DNA of 48,209 bases from an uncultured Bacteroidota bacterium (GTDB taxonomy: Bacteria > Bacteroidota > Bacteroidia > Bacteroidales > VadinHA17). A program made the position numbers and the translations under genes. The stretch is taken from assembly GCA_937864815.1 (NCBI GenBank), contig CALMJY010000086.1:1-48209 (forward strand), given 5' to 3'. Positions 27,422 through 36,803 of this stretch are shown one piece after another; position 1 is the first letter of the stretch; each line of letters opens with the position of its first letter. Under the pieces are notes generated by a model. That model ran no database searches, was not told where the DNA came from, and saw only the letters and a list, made by a program, of their open reading frames with translations.

Positions 27422-29137
27422 CTATTTCAGTTCAAGTGTTGTTTTGATTGAGCCGGTATTTATTGCACCTGCATTAATTGTAACACTGCCTTTCCCCGAT
27501 ACCAGCCATGAATATTCCGCTGATCCTCCTCCTTCAAGCCTCTTCATGCGCTGAATCTTCTGCCCGCTGATAATTGTTTGCCCCTTGCCGGGATCAACCG
27601 AGATACTCATAAGCCGCGTCCACTGATTCATTACTCCTGCTTCTGCCATTGTTGCAAACAGTCCCTTGTTATGTACTTTAACAGTGACTCTGAAAATATT
27701 TTCCCCGGTATTTTCTACTTTCGGATCAAGGAATTCAAGTTCAGGATGCATTGCTGCAATGGCTGTAATGAACCTGTAGTGACTTAAAATAAGAGCTCCA
27801 AGAGTATCTGCGGGGGGATTTACAAGCGCAAAAGGCTTTATGCCTCCAACCTCAGTCATTTTATCAGGAAAATCAGGGTGCTTTATTTCACTCCATGGAA
27901 TAAACGGATCAGGAATTTTATTTTTTTCAGCAAATGAAAGGAAAGCAGCCTCAATGCTTTTCCCCTTATCAACAGGATACCACCATCCCGGTGTGCTGAA
28001 ACTGTATCTGCCATAATGAAAGTATGCCCAGTCCATAAAGTTTCCCGGGGATTGTACTGTCTGAGGATTTCCTTTGGCTCCGGTAATTTCATGGTATTTT
28101 TCGGATACAAGCCTGTTGATAATCTCATCATTTTTGGTTATGGCGGTTAATCGTCTATCAGAAGGTTCTCTTGATGAAGGCCTGCTCATACCCGTTCCCA
28201 TCCCCATCCCCATTCCCATTCCCATACCACGGCCCATTCCTGGTTCCTGAAGCAGGAAATCAGGTTGTTTGTCCGATGCTTTCAAAGGTTGTCCGAGGTT
28301 ATCCTGGGGTCCGAATGCTATTGTCATGTAAATATTAAAATGGTCGAAAAGGAAATCAGCTACGGCTTTTGTTTCGGGTTCAGACATGGCATGATAACCT
28401 GTGTTTAAACCGTGTTCCTCATAATTATAAGTGAAATTCCTGTTGGTATTTACTCCACCCTGACCATCCTCATTGAATTTTCCATCCTTGTCATTATCAG
28501 TTCCCTCCGGGTAAACAAAATATGATCCTTTCTGCCCTTTTGAAAGGTCGGCCGGAACCATAACTCTTTTATCTTCACTGCTTTCTGTCCAGTTTCCGGC
28601 CGGATCTGTAACGCGAATCATGGTGATCATTCCGTCACCATTAAGATCTTCGTAAGGATCCTCATCGATCTGAAAGTCCCTGTCGTTGTCAGTCTGACGG
28701 GAATTGACAACCCTGTCATACTTCAGGGCAGAAAAATACTGTTCTGATGCATCAGGTGATATATCAGGGAAAATATAAAAAGTAACGCTTCCAAGCAGTT
28801 CCTTTATTTCATTACTTCCTGACTCTTTGAGCAGGTTCTCGGTAAAGCCCAGCGATAATTCCCTCCCGGCAATATAATTTCCTTCCGTTCCGCCGATAAC
28901 AGCAATACCGGGTTTAAGATCTTTTTCTCCTGATCCTATTGTGATTACAACAATGTCCCTGTTTCCTGCAGTTTTAACAAGTGATTTCACCGAACATAAA
29001 GCAGGGTATTCCTTTGAAAGGGCTTCAGCCCGTTGTAGCAGGGCTGTGTGGTTCCTGTACTGAACCTGGGCAGAAACCTGTGCTGCAAAAGTTATTGCAA
29101 GAAAGGACAGGATCAGTTTTCTTAATGGTATTTTCAT
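27422..29137 (-). CDS. M14 carboxypeptidase-like paralog with degenerate zinc site (probable pseudoenzyme)
   Basis: Collinear with 25680-27398 product (FYIFPDISPDA, DNDRDFQIDEDPYEDLNGDGMI, TNRNFTYN) but HxxE replaced by EGNY and third His replaced by Gly. Confidence 0.8.
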   Translation of the reverse strand: MKIPLRKLILSFLAITFAAQVSAQVQYRNHTALLQRAEALSKEYPALCSVKSLVKTAGNRDIVVITIGSGEKDLKPGIAVIGGTEGNYIAGRELSLGFTENLLKESGSNEIKELLGSVTFYIFPDISPDASEQYFSALKYDRVVNSRQTDNDRDFQIDEDPYEDLNGDGMITMIRVTDPAGNWTESSEDKRVMVPADLSKGQKGSYFVYPEGTDNDKDGKFNEDGQGGVNTNRNFTYNYEEHGLNTGYHAMSEPETKAVADFLFDHFNIYMTIAFGPQDNLGQPLKASDKQPDFLLQEPGMGRGMGMGMGMGMGTGMSRPSSREPSDRRLTAITKNDEIINRLVSEKYHEITGAKGNPQTVQSPGNFMDWAYFHYGRYSFSTPGWWYPVDKGKSIEAAFLSFAEKNKIPDPFIPWSEIKHPDFPDKMTEVGGIKPFALVNPPADTLGALILSHYRFITAIAAMHPELEFLDPKVENTGENIFRVTVKVHNKGLFATMAEAGVMNQWTRLMSISVDPGKGQTIISGQKIQRMKRLEGGGSAEYSWLVSGKGSVTINAGAINTGSIKTTLELK

Positions 29138-29198
29138 TTTATAGAATTGATTATTAATAGGATTATTGATTTATTTTACAGGCAATTGTTACTACGGT

Positions 29199-29690
29199 TT
29201 ATTTCTGGTCGGTATTCCGGGTTTTTTTTTCCGGGGTCCGGTACATACAGTTGTTGAAGTAGGGATCCCAGTTCCTGTTCAGGTAAAACTCCTGGGTCTT
29301 CTGATTGAAATACCCGAGAATATGTTTTGGAGATACTGTATATACAAGCTCATCATTGTCACTTATGATCGGATCATTTATAGTAAAAACATCTTCAACG
29401 CAAATATCAAGCTCATTTGAAACAGCTGTATAGATGTCATAAATAATTTTGGGAATGGCAATTATTATCGTATAGGTTCCATAATCCTTTCTCTGGAATA
29501 GAAAGTATGTTACCTCAATTGGTTCATACGGATTTACCCTGTCAGTGGAATGTGAGAGCTGACTTTCAAATACAAATCCTTCATTCATAATGTTTTCAAC
29601 AATATGAAACTCTTTTGTATTATGAAGAAAGAAATAGCAATCTTTGAAATCCTGTAAAATTGAAGCAAGATGCTCACCTTTATTCTTCAT
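29199..29690 (-). CDS. Hypothetical protein
   Basis: 163 aa ORF; promoter-like TTG-N19-TATTTTTG upstream; no family recognised. Confidence 0.6.
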   Translation of the reverse strand: MKNKGEHLASILQDFKDCYFFLHNTKEFHIVENIMNEGFVFESQLSHSTDRVNPYEPIEVTYFLFQRKDYGTYTIIIAIPKIIYDIYTAVSNELDICVEDVFTINDPIISDNDELVYTVSPKHILGYFNQKTQEFYLNRNWDPYFNNCMYRTPEKKTRNTDQK

Positions 29691-29722
29691 CTGCGGGATG
29701 GAGGATTTTACTTAAATTGTCT

Positions 29723-29752
29723 CAAAAATAGCTTATATTATTTTATTTGCAA
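29723..29752 (-). promoter_or_regulatory. Promoter-like TTG-N19-TATTTTTG for 29199-29690
   Basis: CAAAAATA at 29723-29730 and CAA at 29750-29752 on + strand. Confidence 0.45.
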
Positions 29753-29779
29753 CACTAAACCTTATGTTATCTTATATGT

Positions 29780-29787
29780 TAAATTTG
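29780..29787 (+). promoter_or_regulatory. Putative -7 element TAAATTTG for znuA
   Basis: TAAATTTG 17 bp upstream of ATG 29805. Confidence 0.45.
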
Positions 29788-29804
29788 TATCCTATTTTAA
29801 TCTG

Positions 29805-30680
29805 ATGAGAAGAATACTGTTTACTATATTCCTGATAATTGCAATCCTTTCCTGTGGACGAAAAAGGGCGGAACCCGAAACAAAGGTCATAACAGTGAGC
29901 ATTGCACCTTACAAATATTTCATTGAGAAGATCGCCGGAGATGATTTCAGGGTAAATGTTATGGTTCCCTCCGGAGCCAATCCTCACATTTATGAACCAT
30001 TTCCCGGACAGATATCAGATCTCAGGAAATCAGTTGCCTATGTCAGCAACGGTTACCTTGGCTTTGAGATGACATGGCTTGACAGGTTTTACGAGGTTAA
30101 CACCGGTATGCATAAATTGTCGCTTGGAGACAGTATTGATCCTCTTGAATCTGAACACCATCATGAAGGTGAACATGCCGAAGCTGCTGATCCTCATTAC
30201 TGGGTATCGCCGGGTTGTGCAAAGATAATGGCAAAAAATCTGAAAGAATTTCTTATCCGGCTTAATCCTTCAGGCAGAGATATTTATGCGGCTAACTATG
30301 TTGTTCTGGATTCTGTAATCAGTTCTGTAGACGATCTTGCCTCCGGGCTTTTCTCCGGCTCCGGATACAAAGCTTTTATGATATACCATCCGAATCTCGG
30401 CTACCTCGCCAGGGATTATGGTCTGGAGGAAATCACAGTGGAGTATGAAGGCAAAGAACCTCCGCCATCGCGGTTGAAATACCTGATTGACAGGGCAAGG
30501 AAAGAGAACCTGAAGTATATTTTTGTGCAAAAGGAATATGATGTGAAAAATGCAAAGGCTATTGCTGATGAAATAGGAGCTGAGATAGTAATTATTGATC
30601 CGCTGTCCGAAAACTGGGAAAGCTCAACCAGGGAAATAATTAATTATTTGCATAAGAGTCTGGAATCAGGAAGAATTTAA
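29805..30680 (+). CDS. znuA: Metal (zinc) ABC transporter substrate-binding lipoprotein
   Basis: ATG at 29805 (MRRILFTIFLIIAILSCGRKR lipobox); SGANPHIYEPFPGQ, His-rich ESEHHHEGEHAEAADPHYWVSP, FVQKEYD. Confidence 0.88.
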   Translation: MRRILFTIFLIIAILSCGRKRAEPETKVITVSIAPYKYFIEKIAGDDFRVNVMVPSGANPHIYEPFPGQISDLRKSVAYVSNGYLGFEMTWLDRFYEVNTGMHKLSLGDSIDPLESEHHHEGEHAEAADPHYWVSPGCAKIMAKNLKEFLIRLNPSGRDIYAANYVVLDSVISSVDDLASGLFSGSGYKAFMIYHPNLGYLARDYGLEEITVEYEGKEPPPSRLKYLIDRARKENLKYIFVQKEYDVKNAKAIADEIGAEIVIIDPLSENWESSTREIINYLHKSLESGRI

Positions 30681-30689
30681 CTGTATAAA

Positions 30690-31436
30690 ATGGCACGTCT
30701 GTTTGAAATGGAATCTTTGTCAGCTTCTTACGGAGGAAGCCTGGTGCTGGAAAATGTTAATTTCTACGTGCAGGAGCATGATTTTATTGGAGTTATAGGA
30801 CCCAACGGAGGAGGCAAGACAACTCTCCTGAAAATAATTCTTGGCTTGCTTAAACCGGTAGGAGGTACCCTGACATTCAATAATGAACTCTTAAATTCAA
30901 ACAGCATAGGATATCTTCCCCAGATCTCCACAGGTGATTTAAACTATCCGGTCACTGCAATGGATATTGTCCTATCAGGACTTATGATAAGAAAAAAGGT
31001 TATATCACGAATGACATCTGAGGATAAGCGAAAGGCTTCAACAGTAATTGAAGAACTTGGGATAAAGGATCTTGCACGTTCACCTCTCAGTGAACTCTCA
31101 GGAGGCCAGTTGCAGCGGGTTTTCCTGGGCAGGGCTCTTATCGGTAATCCGCGGCTCCTGCTGCTTGATGAACCCGGTAATTTTGTTGACTCGACATTTG
31201 AGAACGATTTTTATGAAAAGCTTAAAGAACTGAATTCCAGGATGGCTATATTGATGGTATCTCACGACGTTGGTACTATATCACAACATATCAAGTCGTT
31301 TGCATGTGTCAACAGGAATCTTCATTATCATCCTTCACATGAGATCACCAATGATGATCTGCTTGCATATGGTTGTCCGATACAGCTTATAACCCATGGA
31401 GAAGTTCCTCATACAGTCCTTAAATTACATAATTAG
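30690..31436 (+). CDS. znuC: Metal ABC transporter ATP-binding protein
   Basis: GPNGGGKTTLLK Walker A, LSGGQLQRVFLGRAL signature, LLLLDEP Walker B; position after znuA. Confidence 0.88.
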   Translation: MARLFEMESLSASYGGSLVLENVNFYVQEHDFIGVIGPNGGGKTTLLKIILGLLKPVGGTLTFNNELLNSNSIGYLPQISTGDLNYPVTAMDIVLSGLMIRKKVISRMTSEDKRKASTVIEELGIKDLARSPLSELSGGQLQRVFLGRALIGNPRLLLLDEPGNFVDSTFENDFYEKLKELNSRMAILMVSHDVGTISQHIKSFACVNRNLHYHPSHEITNDDLLAYGCPIQLITHGEVPHTVLKLHN

Positions 31437-32275
31437 TGGAGCAGAGCATTTTTCAATATGACTTTATTATAAAAGGACTGCTGGGAGCAGTGTTTGCCAG
31501 TATTACCGCAGGTCTGGCCGGGACTTATATTGTTTCGAGGAGAATGGTTTTTTTGAGCGGAGGAATAACACATGCCTCTTTCGGAGGTATTGGTATAGGA
31601 TATTTCATTGGTATTAATCCGGTTATTGGCGCTGCTGTTTTTGGAATACTGTCAGCACTGGGAGTTGAATATCTATCAGTCAGACACAAGATAAGGGAGG
31701 ACTCCGCAATCGGCATTTTATGGGCCTTCGGAATGGCTATCGGTATTATATTTATCTATCTTACACCGGGTTATAGCCCAAACCTGATGAGCTACCTGTT
31801 TGGCAGCATTCTTACGGTTTCAAATGCTGATATCGCTGCATTGGGTATTATGTCAGTTGTTCTGATATTATATTTCCTTATATTCTACAGGGCTATCCTT
31901 TATATTTCTTTTGATGAATCATATGCAAGGACCTATTCTTCATATGTGGATATTTTCAAATACATTACCACTTCCCTCATGGCACTTACTATCGTTCTTA
32001 ATATAAGAATGGCAGGAGTTGTTCTGGTACTTTCTCTTATGACAATTCCCCCAAATATCGCAATGATATTTACAAGGGTTTATTTCAGAATTGTGTTGTG
32101 GTCGGTTGTAGCCGGATTTGTTGGTACTGCAGCAGGTTATATCATTTCATATTCTGCAGGAATCCCGGTTGGAGCCACAATTATTTTTACGCTTGTTATC
32201 ATCTGGGTTATTGCAAAGGGTATCAGCCAGGTGTTAATAAAAATGAGAGGACGGGATGGGGTAAAGAAGTTTTAA
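31436..32275 (+). CDS. znuB: Metal ABC transporter permease, GTG start overlapping znuC stop
   Basis: Multi-TM; GTYIVSRRMVFLSGGITHASFGGIGIGYF typical of ABC-3 family. Confidence 0.88.
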   Translation: MEQSIFQYDFIIKGLLGAVFASITAGLAGTYIVSRRMVFLSGGITHASFGGIGIGYFIGINPVIGAAVFGILSALGVEYLSVRHKIREDSAIGILWAFGMAIGIIFIYLTPGYSPNLMSYLFGSILTVSNADIAALGIMSVVLILYFLIFYRAILYISFDESYARTYSSYVDIFKYITTSLMALTIVLNIRMAGVVLVLSLMTIPPNIAMIFTRVYFRIVLWSVVAGFVGTAAGYIISYSAGIPVGATIIFTLVIIWVIAKGISQVLIKMRGRDGVKKF

Positions 32276-32323
32276 CCAAGGAATTTGTATGAACTTGCGA
32301 TTTATAATTTTCAATTAAAGAAT

Positions 32324-33715
32324 ATGGATTACGATCTGATAATTATCGGAAGCGGCCCGGGAGGGTATGTTGCAGCAATAAGGGCTTCGCAGCTCAAAAT
32401 GAAGGTAGCGGTTATTGAAAGAGCTGAACTTGGTGGAATTTGTCTTAACTGGGGATGTATACCCACAAAATCACTCCTTAAGAGCGCCCAGGTATTTGAC
32501 TATCTGACTCATGCATCTGATTATGGAATTTCAGTTTCAGGTGAGGTGAAGCCTGATTTCACCGCAATCATAGCAAGAAGCAGGAGTGTTGCAGAAGGTA
32601 TGAGCAAGGGAATCCAGTTTCTTTTCAGGAAGAATAATATTTTCCATATTAAGGGTAACGGAAAACTTATATCACACGATACTGTTGAGGTGGATGAACC
32701 GGATGGAACGAAGAAGAATTACACTGCGAAAAATGTAATACTTGCAACAGGGGCCAGGTCAAAAGAGCTTCCAAACCTTAAGCAGGATGGGAAGAAAATA
32801 ATCGGTTACCGTGAAGCTATGACCCTTAAGAAACAGCCTGAATCGATGGTAGTCGTCGGATCAGGGGCTATCGGAAGCGAATTTGCAGCATTTTACCAGT
32901 CAATAGGAACAAATGTAACCCTTGTTGAATTTCTGCCGAGAATAGTGCCGAATGAGGACGAGGAAGTTTCAAAGCAGCTTGAAAGATCATTCAAAAAAAT
33001 GAAAATGAAGGTTATGACCGACTCATCGGTAGAATCTGTGGACACCTCAGGCGATAAATGCAGGGTGACAGTTAAGACTCCTAAAGGCCAGGAGATAATT
33101 GAGACTGATATTGTGTTCTCTGCTGTGGGGGTGACTACCAATATTGAAGGTATAGGCCTTGAAAAAACGGGTGTAAAAACCGAAAAAGGCAAAGTGATAG
33201 TCGATGATTTCTACAGGACAAATGTAAATGGAATATTTGCTATCGGTGATATAGTTCATGGTCCGGCCCTTGCTCATGTGGCTTCAGCAGAAGGAATTAT
33301 CTGTGTCGAAAAGATGGCCGGTCTGGATCCAGAACCACTCGACTACGGGAACATACCAGGATGTACCTATACAAATCCTGAAATAGCTTCTGTAGGAATG
33401 ACTGAGGCAGCTGCCAGAGAAGCAGGATACCAGCTGAAGATTGGAAAATTCCCGTTTACAGCATCAGGCAAGGCAAGTGCAGCCGGAGCAAAAGATGGAT
33501 TTATTAAGCTTATTTTTGATGCTGAATACGGGGAACTTCTTGGTGCTCACATGATTGGAGCCAATGTAACTGAGATGATTGCAGAGATTGTTGTTGCCAG
33601 GAAGCTCGAAACCACCGCACATGAAATAATAAAGTCGGTTCATCCTCATCCTACAATGTCTGAGGCAATTATGGAAGCAGCAGCAGCAGCTTATGACGAA
33701 GTTATACATCTTTAG
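32324..33715 (+). CDS. lpdA: Dihydrolipoyl dehydrogenase
   Basis: ATG at 32324; IIGSGPGGYVAAIRASQLKM, GGICLNWGCIPTKSLL redox motif, HPHPTMSEAIMEA. Confidence 0.95.
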   Translation: MDYDLIIIGSGPGGYVAAIRASQLKMKVAVIERAELGGICLNWGCIPTKSLLKSAQVFDYLTHASDYGISVSGEVKPDFTAIIARSRSVAEGMSKGIQFLFRKNNIFHIKGNGKLISHDTVEVDEPDGTKKNYTAKNVILATGARSKELPNLKQDGKKIIGYREAMTLKKQPESMVVVGSGAIGSEFAAFYQSIGTNVTLVEFLPRIVPNEDEEVSKQLERSFKKMKMKVMTDSSVESVDTSGDKCRVTVKTPKGQEIIETDIVFSAVGVTTNIEGIGLEKTGVKTEKGKVIVDDFYRTNVNGIFAIGDIVHGPALAHVASAEGIICVEKMAGLDPEPLDYGNIPGCTYTNPEIASVGMTEAAAREAGYQLKIGKFPFTASGKASAAGAKDGFIKLIFDAEYGELLGAHMIGANVTEMIAEIVVARKLETTAHEIIKSVHPHPTMSEAIMEAAAAAYDEVIHL

Positions 33716-33819
33716 CCCCTGCACGCAACCTTTTTTTTGTTAAAACCATCAATCTTTTGGAAGAAACTGGTATTTAAGACAATTATTTTATAATTTTATC
33801 TGTTCAAAGACTTTGATCC

Positions 33820-34380
33820 TTGGCAGATATAAAAGATTTAATAAAAGGTTGTCTTGAAGGTAACAGGAGAGATCAGGAACTCCTGTACAGAAGGTATGCG
33901 GGTAAATTGTATGCCGTATGTCTCCAGTATTCCGGAAATGATGATGAAGCAAAGGATATTTTACAGGAAGGATTCATCAAGATATTTGAAAACCTGCATA
34001 ATTATAAGTTTGAAGGTTCTTTTGAAGGCTGGATGAGGAGAATAACCGTCAATACCGCTCTGGAGAAATACCGGAGCCGGAATAACCTTTATAAGGTTGA
34101 AGATATTGACCAGATAGCAGAAACTGATTCTGAGCCCGATACAGAAGATTATTCGGGTCTTGAGGCAAATGATCTGCTGGCTATTATCAGGGAGCTGCCT
34201 CCCAAATACAGAATGATATTCAACCTCTATGCCATTGAGGGTTATTCACATAAGGAAATAAGCAAAATGGTGAATATCTCAGAAGGAACTTCAAAATCGA
34301 ATCTTTCGAGAGCACGGATTATTTTGCAGAGGAGAGTTGGATCATATACAGGAATTAAGAAGAAGATTGCGAATGGCTGA
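33820..34380 (+). CDS. ECF RNA polymerase sigma-70 factor (TTG start as tracked)
   Basis: YAGKLYAVCLQYSGNDDEAKDILQEGFIKIFENLHNYKFEGSFEGWMRRITVNTALEKYRS and LPPKYRMIFNLYAIEGYSHKEISKMVNISEGTSKSNLSRAR. Confidence 0.93.
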   Translation: MADIKDLIKGCLEGNRRDQELLYRRYAGKLYAVCLQYSGNDDEAKDILQEGFIKIFENLHNYKFEGSFEGWMRRITVNTALEKYRSRNNLYKVEDIDQIAETDSEPDTEDYSGLEANDLLAIIRELPPKYRMIFNLYAIEGYSHKEISKMVNISEGTSKSNLSRARIILQRRVGSYTGIKKKIANG

Positions 34381-35695
34381 CAGCAGGGCAAATATTGATC
34401 TGGTCTTCAGAAACGGATTAAAGGATTACGAAGTTCTTCCGCCTGCGGAGCTATGGGATAATATACATGCATCTGTAAATGTACCCCGGAAAAAGCCTGT
34501 TTTTCCCTTCCTTAAAGCTGCGGCAGCCATTACTGTAGTTGCAACTATGAGCTTCCTTGCTTACCGGTTAGGTGTGGAAGTATCAACCAGTCAGATGAAT
34601 GAAATGTCGGTTGCAAATCAGGAATCATTTTCTCCTGAACTGAATCCTGTTCTTCCTTCTGTTGCAGCCAGTGTTGTTCAAAGGGAAGTTAATGACAGCC
34701 CGCTGAATAACAATATTGCTGCGGCAGTGATTCCTGCCGGTAGACCTGTGAATCTTACAGGCAGTGTTTCCGAATATACTAATCCTGCTCTTTCAAAAAA
34801 TCTTATGGCTGAAAGCCGCATGATGCCAGGCATACAGGAACCAGCTGACATAAAATATGCTAAGGTAAAACCTGTTGAATTTCAGTCGTTTACATATCAG
34901 GGATTACAGGATAATGCAGCAGTGCCGGAAGTACAGAGATGGTCGGTGTCTGCAATTGCCTCTCCTACATATTATTCACAGTTTTCCACTGGTAGTAATC
35001 AGATTGCACAACAGATTATGGAATCAGACCAGACACGATCATCATATACAGGAGGTGTAGGCCTTGCATACAAGATCTCCAGTCGCTTCAGCATTCAGTC
35101 AGGTCTTTATTATTCATCACTCGGTCAGGAGGTAGGAGGTGTTAATGCCTACAGTGGTTTCCAGCAATATGACAATTCAAAGAGCGATCATAACTTTGAA
35201 CTACTCACTGCTATGGGAACAGTTTACTCCAGAAACTCGGATGTCTTTCTTAATTCATCTGATCTGCCGGCCAGAGTCCAGACTTATTATACCACTGATG
35301 TTTTCGATCCGGTCAAAGCCAACCTTAGCTACGTTAGCAGTACCATATATCAAGACCTGAGTTTTCTCGAGCTACCAATCATCTTAAGGTATAAAGTTGT
35401 AGACAGTAAGATAGATCTTAATGTTATTGGTGGTATGTCCTACAACTTCCTTCTTAACAATTCTGTTTACGCTGTTCTTGATGGTGGTAAATATCCGGTG
35501 GGAACCACAGAAGGTCTGAATACAGTTTCCCTCAGTAGCTCCCTGGGTATGGGTATGGAGTACAATCTTACAAATAACCTTTCACTCAATCTTGAACCTA
35601 CATTCAGATATTACCTGAATCCGTTCAACTCCGGAAAAACAGGTTACCATCCCTATTCAATTGGTGTCTTTTCAGGCATCTCTTACAGGTTTTAA
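34373..35695 (+). CDS. Anti-sigma-like N-terminus + single TM + C-terminal outer-membrane beta-barrel protein
   Basis: ATG at 34373 overlaps sigma gene by 8 nt; VLPPAELWDNIHASVNVPRKKPVFPFLKAAAAITVVATMSFLAYRLG then linker and barrel ending SIGVFSGISYRF. Confidence 0.75.
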   Translation: MADSRANIDLVFRNGLKDYEVLPPAELWDNIHASVNVPRKKPVFPFLKAAAAITVVATMSFLAYRLGVEVSTSQMNEMSVANQESFSPELNPVLPSVAASVVQREVNDSPLNNNIAAAVIPAGRPVNLTGSVSEYTNPALSKNLMAESRMMPGIQEPADIKYAKVKPVEFQSFTYQGLQDNAAVPEVQRWSVSAIASPTYYSQFSTGSNQIAQQIMESDQTRSSYTGGVGLAYKISSRFSIQSGLYYSSLGQEVGGVNAYSGFQQYDNSKSDHNFELLTAMGTVYSRNSDVFLNSSDLPARVQTYYTTDVFDPVKANLSYVSSTIYQDLSFLELPIILRYKVVDSKIDLNVIGGMSYNFLLNNSVYAVLDGGKYPVGTTEGLNTVSLSSSLGMGMEYNLTNNLSLNLEPTFRYYLNPFNSGKTGYHPYSIGVFSGISYRF

Positions 35696-35792
35696 GCTGG
35701 CATAAGGCGACAGGCAACAGGCTTAAGGCGTTTCCAATCCAATAATACATGTTTTGATACCTTGAATTCTGTTTTTTAAGCAGTATTATTGT

Positions 35793-35800
35793 TACCTTTG
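35793..35800 (+). promoter_or_regulatory. Putative -7 element TACCTTTG
   Basis: TACCTTTG 29 bp upstream of ATG 35830. Confidence 0.45.
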
Positions 35801-35829
35801 CAAATTGTTTAAAAACCTGTAAAAGAATA

Positions 35830-36783
35830 ATGAGTTTTAATAAACGATCCATAATCGTAATTTCTGCCATGACCTCAGTTATAGCGATGATGATGATAAT
35901 AGGATTCGGTTTCAGGGGGTCAGAGAAAGAATCCGTATTATCATCATCCGATACCGTTTACAGTATTCAATCGTTCAAATTACCCGATGAAGTGATATTT
36001 GGAGGAGAGCGTATGCCTCTTGAGAATTTTGATACAAGGGAGAGCCTGGAAAGAGAGATTCTCATAAGTGCCTACCGTCATTCTTCAACAATACTCATTA
36101 TAAAAAGAGCGAACAGATATTTTCCAGTGATGGAGAAGATACTGAAAGAGAACAATATACCGGATGACTTCAAGTACCTGGCTGCTGCTGAGAGTGAGTA
36201 CAGTAATATGGTTTCACCTGTGGGAGCAACAGGTTTCTGGCAGATCATGCCTGAAACAGGAAGGGAACAGGGAATGGAGATCAATACTGTAGTTGATGAG
36301 AGATACCACATTGAAAAATCGACAGAATTTGCATGTGATTTTTTCAGAAAATCGTATGAAAAGTACGGGAACTGGACTCTTGCTGCAGCTTCATACAATG
36401 GTGGCAGGAGAAGGATGGATGAACAGATAGAGTTGCAGAAGCAGAATAACTATTATGATCTGCTTCTCGCTGAAGAGACTTCACGATATATTTTCAGGGC
36501 TGTAGCATATAAACTTATTATAAGTGATCCGGCTGCCTATGGATTTGACCTTGAAAAGGAAGATCTCTATCCTGAACTGAAATACTATGAAGTAAAGGTT
36601 GATACAACAGTTTCAGATTTTTCTGATTTCGCCGGCAAATTCGGCACAAACTATAAAATGCTGAAATTTCTGAATCCATGGCTCAGAAAACCTTATCTGA
36701 CACCCAAAACAAATAAGGTATACCTTATAAAAATACCTGCAGAAGGGATGCGTACCATAGAAAAGGGAGAGGCAGAAAACTGA
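35830..36783 (+). CDS. MltD-like lytic murein transglycosylase with C-terminal LysM-like region
   Basis: SLT motif AAAESEYSNMVSPVGATGFWQIMPETGREQGM ... ASYNGG; C-terminal YYEVKVDTTVSDFSDFAGKFGTNYKMLKFLNPWL. Confidence 0.88.
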   Translation: MSFNKRSIIVISAMTSVIAMMMIIGFGFRGSEKESVLSSSDTVYSIQSFKLPDEVIFGGERMPLENFDTRESLEREILISAYRHSSTILIIKRANRYFPVMEKILKENNIPDDFKYLAAAESEYSNMVSPVGATGFWQIMPETGREQGMEINTVVDERYHIEKSTEFACDFFRKSYEKYGNWTLAAASYNGGRRRMDEQIELQKQNNYYDLLLAEETSRYIFRAVAYKLIISDPAAYGFDLEKEDLYPELKYYEVKVDTTVSDFSDFAGKFGTNYKMLKFLNPWLRKPYLTPKTNKVYLIKIPAEGMRTIEKGEAEN

Positions 36784-36803
36784 ACTATAACCGGCTGGTA
36801 TAA

